DNA from: Amphiduros pacificus
Taxonomy: Eukaryota > Annelida > Polychaeta > Phyllodocida > Hesionidae
Assembly (NCBI GenBank): GCA_949316495.1
Contig: OX439012.1
Coordinates: 30,188,935 to 30,252,934 of the forward strand
Length of the DNA: 64,000 nucleotides
Direction of reading: 5' to 3'
The notes beneath the pieces were generated by a model. It made no database searches. It saw nothing but the letters and a program-made list of their open reading frames with translations, and had not been told where the DNA came from. The first letter of the stretch is position 1; every line of letters begins with the position of its first letter. This document shows positions 37,401 to 49,178 of the stretch, piece by piece. The translations under genes and the position numbers were made by a program.

Positions 37401-40400
37401 GTCTGAGCTTTGTAGCCACCATGTTATATTTTCTTTGCTAACATGTCTGAGCTTTGTAGCCACCATGTTTTATTTTCTTTGCTAACATGTCTGAGCTTTG
37501 TAGCCACCATGTTTTATTTTCTGTGCTAACATGTCTGAGCTTTGTAGCCACCATGTTATATTTTCTGTGCTAACATGTCTGAGCTTTGTAGCCACCATGT
37601 TATATTTTCTTTGCTAACATGTCTGAGCTTTGTAGCCACCATGTTATATTTTCTTTGCTAACATGTCTGAGCTTTGTAGCCACCATGTTATATTTTCTTT
37701 GCTAACATGTCTGAGCTTTGTAGCCACCATGTTTTATTTTCTGTGCTAACATGTCTGAGCTTTGTAGCCACCATGTTATATTTTCTGTGCTTACATGTCT
37801 GAGCTTTGTAGCCACCATGTTATATTTTCTGTGCTTACATGTCTGAGCTTTGTAGCCACCATGTTTTATTTTCTTTGCTAACATGTCTGAGCTTTGTAGC
37901 CACCATGTTTTATTTTCTGTGCTTACATGTCTGAGCTTTGTAGCCACCATGTTATATTTTCTGTGCTTACATGTCTGAGCTTTGTAGCCACCATGTTTTA
38001 TTTTCTTTGCTAACATGTCTGAGCTTTGTAGCCACCATGTTTTATTTTCTGTGCTTACATGTCTGAGCTTTGTAGCCACCATGTTTTATTTTCTGTGCTT
38101 ACATGTCTGAGCTTTGTAGCCACCATGTTTTATTTTCTGTGCTTACATGTCTGAGCTTTGTAGCCACCATGTTTTATTTTCTTTGCTAACATGTCTGAGC
38201 TTTGTAGCCACCATGTTTTATTTTCTTTGCTAACATGTCTGAGCTTTGTAGCCACCATGTTATATTTTCTTTGCTAACATGTCTGAGCTTTGTAGCCACC
38301 ATGTTATATTTTCTTTGCTAACATGTCTGAGCTTTGTAGCCACCATGTTTTATTTTCTGTGCTTACATGTCTGAGCTTTGTAGCCACCATGTTTTATTTT
38401 CTGTGCTAACATGTCTGAGCTTTGTAGCCACCATGTTATATTTTCTTTGCTAACATGTCTGAGCTTTGTAGCCACCATGTTATATTTTCTTTGCTAACAT
38501 GTCTGAGCTTTGTAGCCACCATGTTATATTTTCTTTGCTAACATGTCTGAGCTTTGTAGCCACCATGTTTTATTTTCTGTGCTTACATGTCTGAGCTTTG
38601 TAGCCACCATGTTTTATTTTCTGTGCTAACATGTCTGAGCTTTGTAGCCACCATGTTATATTTTCTGTGCTAACATGTCTGAGCTTTGTAGCCACCATGT
38701 TATATTTTCTTTGCTAACATGTCTGAGCTTTGTAGCCACCATGTTATATTTTCTTTGCTAACATGTCTGAGCTTTGTAGCCACCATGTTTTATTTTCTGT
38801 GCTTACATGTCTGAGCTTTGTAGCCACCATGTTTTATTTTCTGTGCTAACATGTCTGAGCTTTGTAGCCACCATGTTTTATTTTCTGTGCTTACATGTCT
38901 GAGCTTTGTAGCCACCATGTTTTATTTTCTGTGCTAACATGTCTGAGCTTTGTAGCCACCATGTTATATTTTCTGTGCTAACATGTCTGAGCTTTGTAGC
39001 CACCATGTTTTATTTTCTTTGCTAACATGTCTGAGCTTTGTAGCCACCATGTTATATTTTCTTTGCTAACATGTCTGAGCTTTGTAGCCACCATGTTATA
39101 TTTTCTTTGCTAACATGTCTGAGCTTTGTAGCCACCATGTTTTATATTCTGTGCTTACATGTCTGAGCTTTGTAGCCACCATGTTTTATTTTCTGTGCTA
39201 ACATGTCTGAGCTTTGTAGCCACCATGTTATATTTTCTGTGCTAACATGTCTGAGCTTTGTAGCCACCATGTTATATTTTCTTTGCTAACATGTCTGAGC
39301 TTTGTAGCCACCATGTTTTATTTTCTGTGCTAACATGTCTGAGCTTTGTAGCCACCATGTTTTATTTTCTGTGCTAACATGTCTGAGCTTTGTAGCCACC
39401 ATGTTTTATTTTCTGTGCTAACATGTCTGAGCTTTGTAGCCACCATGTTATATTTTCTGTGCTAACATGTCTGAGCTTTGTAGCCACCATGTTATATTTT
39501 CTGTGCTAACATGTCTGAGCTTTGTAGCCACCATGTTTTATTTTCTGTGCTAACATGTCTGAGCTTTGTAGCCACCATGTTTTATTTTCTGTGCTAACAT
39601 GTCTGAGCTTTGTAGCCACCATGTTTTATTTTCTGTGCTAACATGTCTGAGCTTTGTAGCCACCATGTTTTATTTTCTGTGCTAACATGTCTGAGCTTTG
39701 TAGCCACCATGTTTTATTTTCTGTGCTAACATGTCTGAGCTTTGTAGCCACCATGTTTTATTTTCTGTGCTAACATGTCTGAGCTTTGTAGCCACCATGT
39801 TATATTTTCTTTGCTAACATGTCTGAGCTTTGTAGCCACCATGTTTTATTTTCTGTGCTAACATGTCTGAGCTTTGTAGCCACCATGTTTTATTTTCTGT
39901 GCTAACATGTCTGAGCTTTGTAGCCACCATGTTTTATTTTCTGTGCTAACATGTCTGAGCTTTGTAGCCACCATGTTTTATTTTCTGTGCTAACATGTCT
40001 GAGCTTTGTAGCCACCATGTTATATTTTCTGTGCTAACATGTCTGAGCTTTGTAGCCACCATGTTTTATTTTCTGTGCTAACATGTCTGAGCTTTGTAGC
40101 CACCATGTTTTATTTTCTGTGCTAACATGTCTGAGCTTTGTAGCCACCATGTTATATTTTCTGTGCTAACATGTCTGAGCTTTGTAGCCACCATGTTTTA
40201 TTTTCTGTGCTAACATGTCTGAGCTTTTTAGCCACCATGTTTTATTTTCTGTGCTAACATGTCTGAGCTTTGTAGCCACCATGTTATATTTTCTGTGCTA
40301 ACATGTCTGAGCTTTGTAGCCACCATGTTTTATTTTCTGTGCTAACATGTCTGAGCTTTGTAGCCACCATGTTTTATTTTCTGTGCTAACATGTCTGAGC

Positions 40401-43400
40401 TTTGTAGCCACCATGTTTTATTTTCTGTGCTAACATGTCTGAGCTTTGTAGCCACCATGTTTTATTTTCTGTGCTAACATGTCTGAGCTTTGTAGCCACC
40501 ATGTTATATTTTCTTTGCTAACATGTCTGAGCTTTGTAGCCACCATGTTTTATTTTCTGTGCTAACATGTCTGAGCTTTGTAGCCACCATGTTATATTTT
40601 CTGTGCTAACATGTCTGAGCTTTGTAGCCACCATGTTTTATTTTCTGTGCTAACATGTCTGAGCTTTGTAGCCACCATGTTTTATTTTCTGTGCTAACAT
40701 GTCTGAGCTTTGTAGCCACCATGTTTTATTTTCTGTGCTAACATGTCTGAGCTTTGTAGCCACCATGTTTTATTTTCTGTGCTAACATGTCTGAGCTTTG
40801 TAGCCACCATGTTTTATTTTCTGTGCTAACATGTCTGAGCTTTGTAGCCACCATGTTATATTTTCTTTGCTAACATGTCTGAGCTTTGTAGCCACCATGT
40901 TTTATTTTCTGTGCTAACATGTCTGAGCTTTGAAAATCACTCAAAAATAAAACCCTAATATGGAACCCCTATATGAAGAAATCACCTTTGTTTTGTACAA
41001 ATTTATTACCTTTCCTCCGTTGGCAAAAAATCATTTCTTCATGTTTTTCTGACTGCATTATTTTGGTCTTACTCTTAAACCTTATACCAGTAAACCAGCA
41101 CAAAAAAGTATCTAAAATGTATCCTGCATTTCAGTGTTATGATGCGGCGTCAGGCAGAATGTTATGAGAGCCGATGGATTGGTCATTCAGTCGATGGTGG
41201 CTGGAATGTGTGTATGGCAGGACCCTATAACCTAGTTAGACCTTGTCTGGTATACTCTATAGGGTAAGTTAGTCTTACAACCTATAACCTCATTCCCAGC
41301 TGAGAGATCTGGTTGAAATGACGTGGTTATGATGTGAATTTCATAAGTGAAAAATTCATGTCTTATCCATTTGTCTCTTCCACATGCATGATTCCGTCAT
41401 TTTGCCATATATATTTCACAAGATCACTCCCAGAAAATCACGTCTTGAAAATCATGTCTTACCCACATCATAAACTCGACCAGAAAATCACGTCTTGAAA
41501 ATCCCGTGAATTTCTGGATTCTGAGATTTCAACCAGAAGTCCACGTGGTTTTCATGTGATGTGTCTGCTGGGTTGAATCTTGGAGGTGTACTTTATTGGG
41601 TAAGCCATCTAGTTCTGAACCCCCCTATATCTAGTTGGATCTCACCGCAGTTAAATCTTGCAAAGTCTGCACTCTAGATGTCCAATGGTGCAATTTCATT
41701 ATGTTTACTCTACTATGCATTACAGACCCGGGGGGGGGGGGGGGGTACTCTCATAGTCAGCGTTACCGGAGAAGCTGGGCTAAATAGGGTCCTTTCCGCT
41801 GATATTTTCCCTAAAACAGGTCAAGATATTTCATCATTTCCCCTAAAACAGGGTACTATTTTTCAAATTTTTCCCTAAAACAGGGATCACAATCCACCTT
41901 TCCAAATCTCCCCCTTCTGCATCATCCCTAAATGAGGGTATCAAAATTTCAGCTAGTCCTAAATCAGGGTACCAATAATGATAGAATATTTCCCTAAATC
42001 AGGCTCTGGGGTTTTCAGTTCCATCCGGGTTAAGATATTTTATCATTTTCCTTAAAACAGGGTACTGTTTTTCAAATTTCTCCCTAAAACAGGGATCACA
42101 ATCCCCCTTTCCAAATCTCCTCCTTCTGCATCATCCCTAAATGAGGGTATCAAAAATTCAACTAGTCCTAAATCAGGGTACCAAATTTCATCTAGTCCTA
42201 AATCAGGGTACCAATAATGCTAGAATATTTCCCTAATTCAGGCTCTGGAGTTTTCAGTTCCATCCCAGCCTCCGCGGGTTAAAATCATGAGAGTACCCCC
42301 CCCCCCCTGGGATTACAGAGGTAGTATTCAATTACTACCTCTGCCGTCACTGCCCTTCTTGATACCATTCTAAATTTGGAATTCCACAAGTTATAAATAT
42401 TTGCCTTGCTCACAAAAATATCATCAAATCTGAATTGACCAACATCAGGTCAAAAATTGTAATCAGGTGTCTGACAGATAAACTGACCAATCAGTACAGT
42501 TGTCAAAATAAAACAGAATCTATTTCAGTTAGCATTTATTCCCCTCCAATCAGTTTACAGCTAGACTTTTATGAATACTGATGACTTGACGTCGATTCTT
42601 TGCGCACCTTTATACCTTTGGTGGCAGGAACTGATATAATAGGGTATGCTGGGTTGAATCTTGGAGGAACTGATATAATAGGGTATGCTGGGTTGAATCT
42701 TGGAGGAACTGATATAATAGGGTATGCTGGGTTGAATCTTGGAGGAACTGATATAATAGGGTATGCTGGGTTGAATCTTGGAGGAACTGATATAATAGGG
42801 TATGCTGGGTTGAATCTTGGAGGAACTGATATAATAGGGTATGCTGGGTTGAATCTTGGAGGAACTGATATAATAGGGTATGCTGGGTTGAATCTTGGAG
42901 GAACTGATATAATAGGGTATGCTGGGTTGAATCTTGGAGGAACTGATATACTAGGGTATGCTGGGTTGAATCTTGGAGGAACTGATATAATAGGGTATGC
43001 TGGGTTGAATCTTGGAGGAACTGATATAATAGGGTATGTTTACTCTAATTCTCCAGAAATATATATCAGTAAGATCAATTACTGTGGATTATAATAATTG
43101 ACAATGTTAATTAGCACGTGGAGCACCTTCAGGCAATTACAATTTGAGTTTATGATGCCTGCAGGGAATAAGTGATGTGAAGATTACTGAATGTGTTAAA
43201 ATATGTGTGAATTGCCTGACAACTTGTAATGACCTCTCTGGTTCAGCCACAGGCAACCACAGCGACATCTACTGCCATCACTACTTTTATATAGGTAAAT
43301 AGGACAGAGACAGGGAGGGGCTGGGGACTTTCACTCTGGCAACCTGTGGGTCAGCTGGAAGACTCCTTTTATTATTGCTTTCCCTATCGTCCCAGCGTCC

Positions 43401-46400
43401 AGTTATAACTAGAAAGAACTGAGATATGCCAACAAATGTTTATTTGATAACTTTATCCCTGTAGTTTGCCACATATATTGAGTTTATATTGATAATTTAA
43501 TAAATATACCCCTGAAATAAAAGACATCTATTTAATACTGATTTTCTTCTTGAAAAATAAAAAAATAAAAAGATATCTCTTCATCCAATAACAAGAGGAC
43601 CATTAAGAGAACTTGTGCTGTAGTTAACACAATATACAATATCAATTACATTATTCATTTCTGATAAATCGAACGCATCATAATCGTTTAAGATTGAGTT
43701 GCTGAATATGGATATATTCATGATCACAATATCTGTTATATGATTTCAGATTGGCAGATGACATTTCCTTCGATGAGGCCATTGCTGATAACTTTGGATG
43801 TCAAGTCCAAGCTATGGATCCCAGGTAACTGAATATGTGATATATAAATATCTACTTAATTAGATTTGCTGTTAACATTCTTACATCTCTTGTTGCATAG
43901 CCTTTAGGTGTATTCTTGTAGCATAGATACATTTTTACATGCTATCTGTTTACATTACAATTCAAATTAATTCTGTTCTAAAGTTTATTAATAATTTCAA
44001 CAGTTTGCCTTTTGATAGTTTCCACCGAATTCTTAGTGAATATTCACCTACCGATTATTACCACGTTTGTTAAACAGTTTCTTTGGATACAAGTGCCATA
44101 GGCTGGAATGTGCTGTTTGTCATAATTAGCAATATTTAACATTTAGTAACTTTATTTAACTTTACTTTAACTGTATGGAGAAAGATTACCTGCCCCTGTT
44201 TGAGATTTACCACGTGACCCCACGCCGTTACTAGGGGACAACAATGCCCCGTTGAGATCCAAAAGGGCATACGGGAGGCATCTTTTTAAAAAATGTCAAA
44301 TATCAAATATCAAAAGAACTTCATGCTTGTACCTTTTATCATAAGGGTACATATATAGCTGCCTCTAATGTATGCAGTTGTCTCTTATATCACGATTATA
44401 CAGCTTTCTCACCTGTGCATGGCGCTATCTGTCTAACCGTCATTCTTATGCATGGAGTTGTCTCTCACACATGTAGCTGTCTTTCATTTATTTAGCCGAG
44501 GTTTTAGCTATTTAACAAATGTAGCTGCCTCTCATTTATATAGCTGTCTCTCATTTATATAGCTGTCTCTCATTTATATAGCTGTCTCTCATTTATGTAG
44601 CTATCTCTCATTTATGTAGCTGTCTCATTTATGTAGTTGTCTTTCATTTATGTAGCTATCTCTCATTTATGTAACTGTCTCTCGTTCATGTGGCTATCTC
44701 TCATATATGTAGCTGTCTCTCATTGGTGTAGCTGTCTCTCATTTATGTAGTTGTTTATTTAGCTGTTTCTCATTTAAGTAGCTGTTTCGTTTATGTAGCT
44801 GTCCTTTATTTTATGAGGTATCTCTCTTACCTCATTGTCTCACTTGTGTAGGTGTTTCACTTGTGTAGCTGTCTCTCATTTATCCTTAATGTTGGCTGTC
44901 TCTCATTTATCCTTAATGTTGGCTGTCTCTCATTTGCATAGCTGTCTTATGTCTGGCATAGTATACATATTACCTGTGATGTGCATATAACATTTGGGGC
45001 TTGTATTCAAATTATAAATTTCAGAACATGGTAGGTGAATGGGGCTTTCAGAATCCCCATGAAACCTGCCAATTACCAAGGATAATACAAGTTTTCCTTA
45101 CCAGTCCAACACACTAGTCCCACATACGAGTACCACATACCAGTCTCCCTTACCAGTCTCCCTTACCAGTCCCCCATACCAGTCCGCCATACCAGTCCCC
45201 CATACCAGTCCTCCATACCAGTCCCCCATACCAGTCTCACATACCAGTCTCACATACCAGTCTCACATACCAGTCTCCCATACCAGTCTCACATACCAGT
45301 CCCACATACCAGTCCCACATACCAGTCTCACATACCAGTCTCACATACCAGTGCCCCATACCAGTCTCACATACCAGTGCCCCATACCAGTCCCCCATAC
45401 CAGTGCCCCATACCAGTCCCCCATACCAGTTCCCCTTATCATATTATATTTGTTCCAGTATCGAGGACCCCCGTAAGAACCACACTTCAGATCTGATCTC
45501 CTTCCACAAGATTGGACTTGGATATAAGAATGGAATAAAACACAAAGACGGATGGCATTTGTACACGCTTAGATCTCTGTACAAAATGCTGGGTGACTCA
45601 GAGGTACTTTGCTATTCTTTTGTCTTTTTTCCATATAATGGTATGGAACTATCCATTTCCCTTCGCCCCAAAAAAACATTTCTCACTGCCGGCTTGCATT
45701 TTTTTTGGGGTAATAAAAAAATCTAAATACTATTTCAAAAGGTATTAAAAGTGTCAAAAGGTATAATTAAAAAAACTGTTTTTAAAAATCAATAAGCTAA
45801 TGTGAAGAAGAAAAAGAGATTTAAAAACGTCCCATTTTAATCATATTGCAAAAAATGATAAGAAATGACCTTTTTTGGTTTAGCCTAATTTGCTATTTGT
45901 CTAGAAGGTGATAGACTACCTCAAGTTTGACATAGAGGGAGCTGAGTGCAAAGTTCTGGAGGAAATTCTTCTGAGTGGAATCCTAAGAAGAGTGAAACAG
46001 TTTGCTTTTGAAGTTCACAGTAACCTTGGTGACAGCATAAATATACTAAGGACACGTATGAAGGTGCTCACCATGCTAGAAAATCAGGGTAAGGACACGT
46101 ATGAAGGTACTCGCCATGCTAGAAAATCAGGGTAAGGACCCGTATGAAAGTACTCACCATGCTAGAAAATCAGGGTAAGGACACGTGAAGGTACTCACCA
46201 TGCTAGAAAATCAGGGTAAGGACACGTGAAGGTGCTCACCATGCTAGAAAATCAGGGTAAGGACACGTGAAGGTGCTCACCATGCTAGAAAATCAGGGTA
46301 AGGACACGTATGAAGGTACTCTCCATGCTAGAAAATCAGGGTAAGGACACATATAAAGGTGCTCACCCTGCTAGAAAATCAGGGTAAGGACACGTATGAA

Positions 46401-49178
46401 GGTACTCTCCATGCTAGAAAATCAGGGTAAGGACACGTATGAAGGTGCTCACCATGCTAGAAACTCAGGGTAAGGACACATATGAAGGTACACACCATGC
46501 TAGAAAAGCAGGGTATGAACGTATGAAGGTAATCACCATGCTAGAAAATCAGGGTAAGGATACATATGAAAGTACTCTCCATGCTAGAAAATCAGGGTAA
46601 GGACACGTATGAAGGTACTCACCATGCTAGAAAATCAGGGTAAGGACACATGAAGGTACTCACCATGCTAGAAAATCAGGGTAAGGACACGTATGAAGGT
46701 AATCACCATGCTAGAAAATCAGGGTAAGGACACGTATGAAGGTGCTCACCATGCTAGAAAATCAGGGTAAGGACACATATGAAGGTACACACCATGCTAG
46801 AAAATCAGGGTAAGGACACGTATGAAGGTGCTCACCATGCTAGAAAATCAGGGTAAGGACACAAATGAAGGTACACACCATGCTAGAAAATCAGGGTAAG
46901 GACACTTATGAAGGTACTCACCATGCTAGAAAATCAGGGTAAGGACACGTACGAAGGTGCTCACCATGCTAGAAAATCAGGGTAAGGACACGTATGAAGG
47001 TGCTCACCATGCTAGAAACTCAGGGTAAGGACACGTATGAAGGTACACACCATGCTAGAAAAGCAGGGTATGAACGTATGAAGGTAATCACCATGCTAGA
47101 AAATCAGGGTAAGGACACATATGAAAGTACTCTCCATGCTAGAAATATCAGGGTAAGGACACATATGAAGGTACTTACCATGCTAGAAATATCAGGGTAA
47201 GGACACATATGAAAGTACTCTCCATGCTGGAAAATCAGGGTATGGACACGTATGAAGGTACTCACCATGCTAGAAAATCAGGGTAAGGACATGTATGAAG
47301 ATACACACCATGCTAGAAAATCAGGGTAAGGACACATATGAAGGTGCTCACCATGCTAGAAAATCAGGGTAAGGACACGTATGAAGGTGCTCACCATGCT
47401 AGAAAATCAGGGTAAGGACACATATGAAGGTACTCACCATGCTAGAAAATCAGGGTAAGGACACGTATGAAGGTGCTCACCATGCTAGAAAATCAGGGTA
47501 AGGACACGTATGAAGGTGCTCACCATGCTAGAAAATCAGGGTAAGGACATGTATGAAGGTACTCACCATGCTAGAAAATCAGGGTAAGGACACGTATGAA
47601 GGTGCTCACCATGCTAGAAAATCAGGGTAAGGACATGTATGAAGGTACTCACCATGCTAGAAAATCAGGGTAAGGACACGTATGAAGGTACTCACCATGC
47701 TAGAAAATCAGGGTAAGGATACGTATGAAGGTGCTCACCATGCTAGAAAATCAGGGTAAGGACATGTATGAAGGTACTCACCATGCTAGAAAATCAGGGT
47801 AAGGACACGTATGAAGGTACACACCATGCTAGAAAATCAGGGTAAGGACACGTATGAAGGTACTCTCCATGCTAGAAAATCAGGGTAAGGACCCGTATGA
47901 AGGTACTCACCATGCTAGAATATCAGGGTAAGGACACGTATGAAGGTACACACCATGCTAGAAAATCAGGGTAAGGACACGTATGAAGGTACTCACCATG
48001 CTAGAAAATCTGGGTAAGGACACATATGAAGGTACACACCATGCTAGAAAATCAGGGTAAGGACCCGTATGAAGGTACTCACCATGCTAGAATATCAGGG
48101 TAAGGACACGTATGAAGGTACACACCATGCTAGAAAATCAGGGTAAGGACACGTATGAAGGTACTCACCATGCTAAAAAATGAGGGTAAGGACACGTGAA
48201 GGTGCTCACCGTGCTAGAAAATCAGGGTTAGGACACAAACCCCAACATAGGGTTTCCTCATATTCCAGTAAAATATTGTAAATTCTATTATTAATGACGT
48301 GATTTTTCTGACATGGGATAGGTCTGACTAGAAACACAATCCGGTGTCGGGGATTATAATATTGAATATTGGGTGCTTGAGGAATAAAAAAAGTCAATTG
48401 TGATTTTGGATGCAAATCTATGAATGCAGTAAGATATGAATACAGTAAAACAAACTGATTGGAATTTGGTTGATTGTTGCCTCAGTATTTGTTCAGGGCC
48501 TAACCCCTAATTTGTCTACATGTGATCTGTATTCAATCAAATGTTTAAAATTCTACTAGTGATCTGTATTCAATTAAATGTTTAAATTCTACTTGTGATC
48601 TGTATTCAATCAAATGTTTTCGATTCTACTTGTGATCTGTATTGAAAAAAATGTTTTCAATTCTACATGTGATCTGTATTCAAGCAAATGTTTTAACAAC
48701 ATAGTCAATGAACAAAAAACTCATTAATTATTTGGCACTTATACGATATTGAGGCAAATTTTAACCAACTTCCATCCATTTTGGTTTCAGTGTTTTCACA
48801 GCTTGGCAACCACAATCACAAATGATATTGACGCTGACACAATACTTGTAAATGCACTCGCCACTCCACTCTGTTTAACTATTTAAACCCCCATGTCTAT
48901 TCCTTTCTCCAATGTAGCACATCCAAAGTCAGGTATATTCTCTTCGGACAAATACTAGTCATGTGGTATGTACCTTTTCATCTTTCACATTTATTTATTT
49001 ATTTTCATATTTATTATATTCAGGGTTTCAGCTGTGGAGCTGGGTTCCCAATTCCCACCATGGATGTAAGGTGACAGCCTCGGGACAGCATGTCTGTGAA
49101 CTTCTCAACTTACATTACATCAACCTTCATTTTCTGCAGGATTGGTATGCATTGAAGCAAAATAGGAAAACAACTTAA
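31436..49178 (+). CDS. METTL24-like (FkbM/Methyltransf_22-type) membrane methyltransferase-like protein, six exons, 336 aa
   Basis: Exons: 31436-31600, 31766-32052, 43750-43824, 45459-45603, 45905-46088, 49024-49178; all GT-AG, phases agree and the sum is 337 codons with a TAA stop. Type II topology: short N-terminus, one membrane helix at about residues 20-44, then a lumenal domain. Family signatures are FDEAIADNFGCQVQAMDP (159-175, acidic loop after motif I), SFHKIGLG, GWHLYTLRSLYKML, KVIDYLKFDIEGAE (225-238, the motif II acidic strand), QFAFEVHSN, and NQGFQLWSWVPN. Methyltransferases of this family use S-adenosylmethionine; substrates are largely unknown. The expected YSFG glycine loop before the first signature reads KYFR here, so SAM binding is doubtful or a small exon was missed in the 11.7-kb intron 2. 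An in-frame ATG at 31379 is an alternative start. Introns 2 and 5 are swollen by repeats. Confidence 0.8.
32130..35872 (+). mobile_element. CR1/Jockey-group LINE, nearly full length, in intron 2 of the METTL24-like gene
   Basis: One long reading frame with apurinic-type endonuclease and reverse transcriptase, a 3' untranslated region of about 175 bp with AATAAA near 35,841, and a short (TATCT)n 3' tail at 35,850-35,868, as in CR1-like elements. The 5' edge is uncertain (32,100-32,200); the start AAGATGGCTGCC resembles YY1-type sites at LINE promoters. It lies in the same orientation as the host gene. The 3' tail abuts directly on the 44-bp satellite, while the 5' flank is unique sequence. No target duplication could be defined. 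Confidence 0.88.
32202..35693 (+). CDS. LINE polyprotein: hydrophobic leader, 2A motif, PHD finger, endonuclease, reverse transcriptase
   Basis: A 1164-codon frame interrupted once, by TAG at 34470-34472, inside the reverse transcriptase region. Order: a signal-peptide-like N-terminus (MAAWLFSTVLALTFL); a canonical 2A ribosome-skipping motif GDIEQNPGP at residues 105-113 (32514-32540); a C4HC3 PHD finger at about 118-168 (CGECG, CNGCDTWYHAKC, WMCTKC); AP-like endonuclease at about 210-450 (HLNVQKLS, SETWLTD, GDMNSD, GIDLTFV, TDHYLPF); reverse transcriptase from about 640 (NYRPISVLS, LDLRKAFDTVD, HGVPQGSILGPLLF, YADD at 887-890). 2A motifs are known at the N-termini of some APE-type LINEs. The single stop with otherwise clean domains suggests a young copy that has just lost coding capacity. 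Confidence 0.9.
35869..40935. repeat. 5-kb satellite of 44-bp units, about 115 copies
   Basis: Unit ACATGTCTGAGCTTTGTAGC then CACCATGTTTTATTTTCTGT and GCTA, period 44 bp, with very low divergence. Variation concentrates at three sites: GTTTTATT/GTTATATT, CTGTGC/CTTTGC and CTAACATG/CTTACATG. Between about 38,260 and 38,900 these variants recur every 220 bp, a five-unit higher-order repeat. The array starts immediately after the LINE tail and lies in intron 2 of the METTL24-like gene. CTGTGCTAAC in each unit resembles a branch-point string. Confidence 0.97.
40936..42599 (+). other. Intron 2 sequence (continued)
   Basis: Apart from the 585-bp inverted-repeat element no exon or feature was recognised. 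CTGGGTTGAATCTTGGAGG at about 41,569 is a single stray match to the repeat unit of the 42.6-kb array. Confidence 0.5.
41727..42311. mobile_element. Non-autonomous DNA transposon with G-rich ends, 585 bp
   Basis: Left end CCCGGGGG...GGTACTCTCAT and right end ATGAGAGTACCCC...CCTGGG are inverted copies. A perfect 8-bp duplication ATTACAGA flanks it (41719-41726 and 42312-42319), which fits hAT-like insertion. The interior contains two tandem copies (about 41,815-42,030 and 42,031-42,250) of a block in which CCCTAAAACAGGG and CCTAAATCAGGGTA recur. No coding capacity. Confidence 0.85.
42618..43040 (+). repeat. 39-bp minisatellite, 11 nearly identical copies
   Basis: Unit GGAACTGATATAATAGGGTA then TGCTGGGTTGAATCTTGGA, period 39 bp, with a single substitution across most copies, so very recently expanded. 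A 164-aa open frame (GTDIIGYAGLNLG repeated) is a by-product of the 3n period. It lies in intron 2 of the METTL24-like gene. Related to the two-copy repeat at 5.25 kb. Confidence 0.95.
43041..43749 (+). other. End of intron 2 of the METTL24-like gene
   Basis: AT-rich; no feature apart from the acceptor GATTTCAG|ATTGG at its end. Confidence 0.55.
44475..44945. repeat. 18-20 bp degenerate tandem repeat
   Basis: About 22 loose copies of GTAGCTGTCTCTCATTTAT with indels, older-looking than the other arrays in the window. Confidence 0.85.
45105..45432. repeat. 11-13 bp tandem repeat ending just before an acceptor
   Basis: Copies of CATACCAGTCCC and CATACCAGTCTCA. Each contains a C-rich run followed by CCAG, similar in form to the real acceptor TTGTTCCAG|T at 45458, which lies 26 bp after the last unit. 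A link to acceptor amplification is possible but weak. Confidence 0.85.
46050..48235 (+). repeat. 43-bp minisatellite carrying a 5' splice site in each unit, about 50 copies
   Basis: Unit ACACGTATGAAGGTGCTCAC then CATGCTAGAAAATCAGG|GTAAGG: 37 bp of coding exon end plus the first six intron bases of exon 5 of the METTL24-like gene. The first unit is the genuine exon end (46088); the rest fill 2.1 kb of intron 5. Reading through gives GKDTYEG... and then TAA formed by the next GGGTAA, so only the first donor supports the full protein. Variant units (ATATCAG, missing TAT) are scattered without strong blocks. Confidence 0.95.
48236..49023 (+). other. Remainder of intron 5 of the METTL24-like gene
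   Basis: Contains a four- to five-copy 36-bp repeat (48,520-48,680) around GTGATCTGTATTCAATCAAA. The acceptor TATTCAG|GG ends the intron at 49023. Confidence 0.7.
48520..48685. repeat. 36-bp tandem repeat, 4-5 copies
   Basis: GTGATCTGTATTCAATCAAA then TGTTTAAAATTCTACTA-type units, moderately diverged. Confidence 0.85.

Larger units (their letters stand above)
43825..45458 (+). other. Intron 3 of the METTL24-like gene with two simple arrays
   Basis: Contains a degenerate 18-20 bp repeat at 44,475-44,945 (GTAGCTGTCTCTCATTTAT) and a 13-bp repeat at 45,105-45,432. No additional exon recognised. Confidence 0.7.

Noticed and set aside
35869-40935. CRISPR-like interpretation of the regular arrays
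   Set aside because: Units are directly contiguous with no unique spacers, and the genome is eukaryotic.
42600-43094. 164-aa GTDIIGYAGLNLG repeat protein
   Set aside because: Lies in an intron, by-product of a 39-bp array; no start context.
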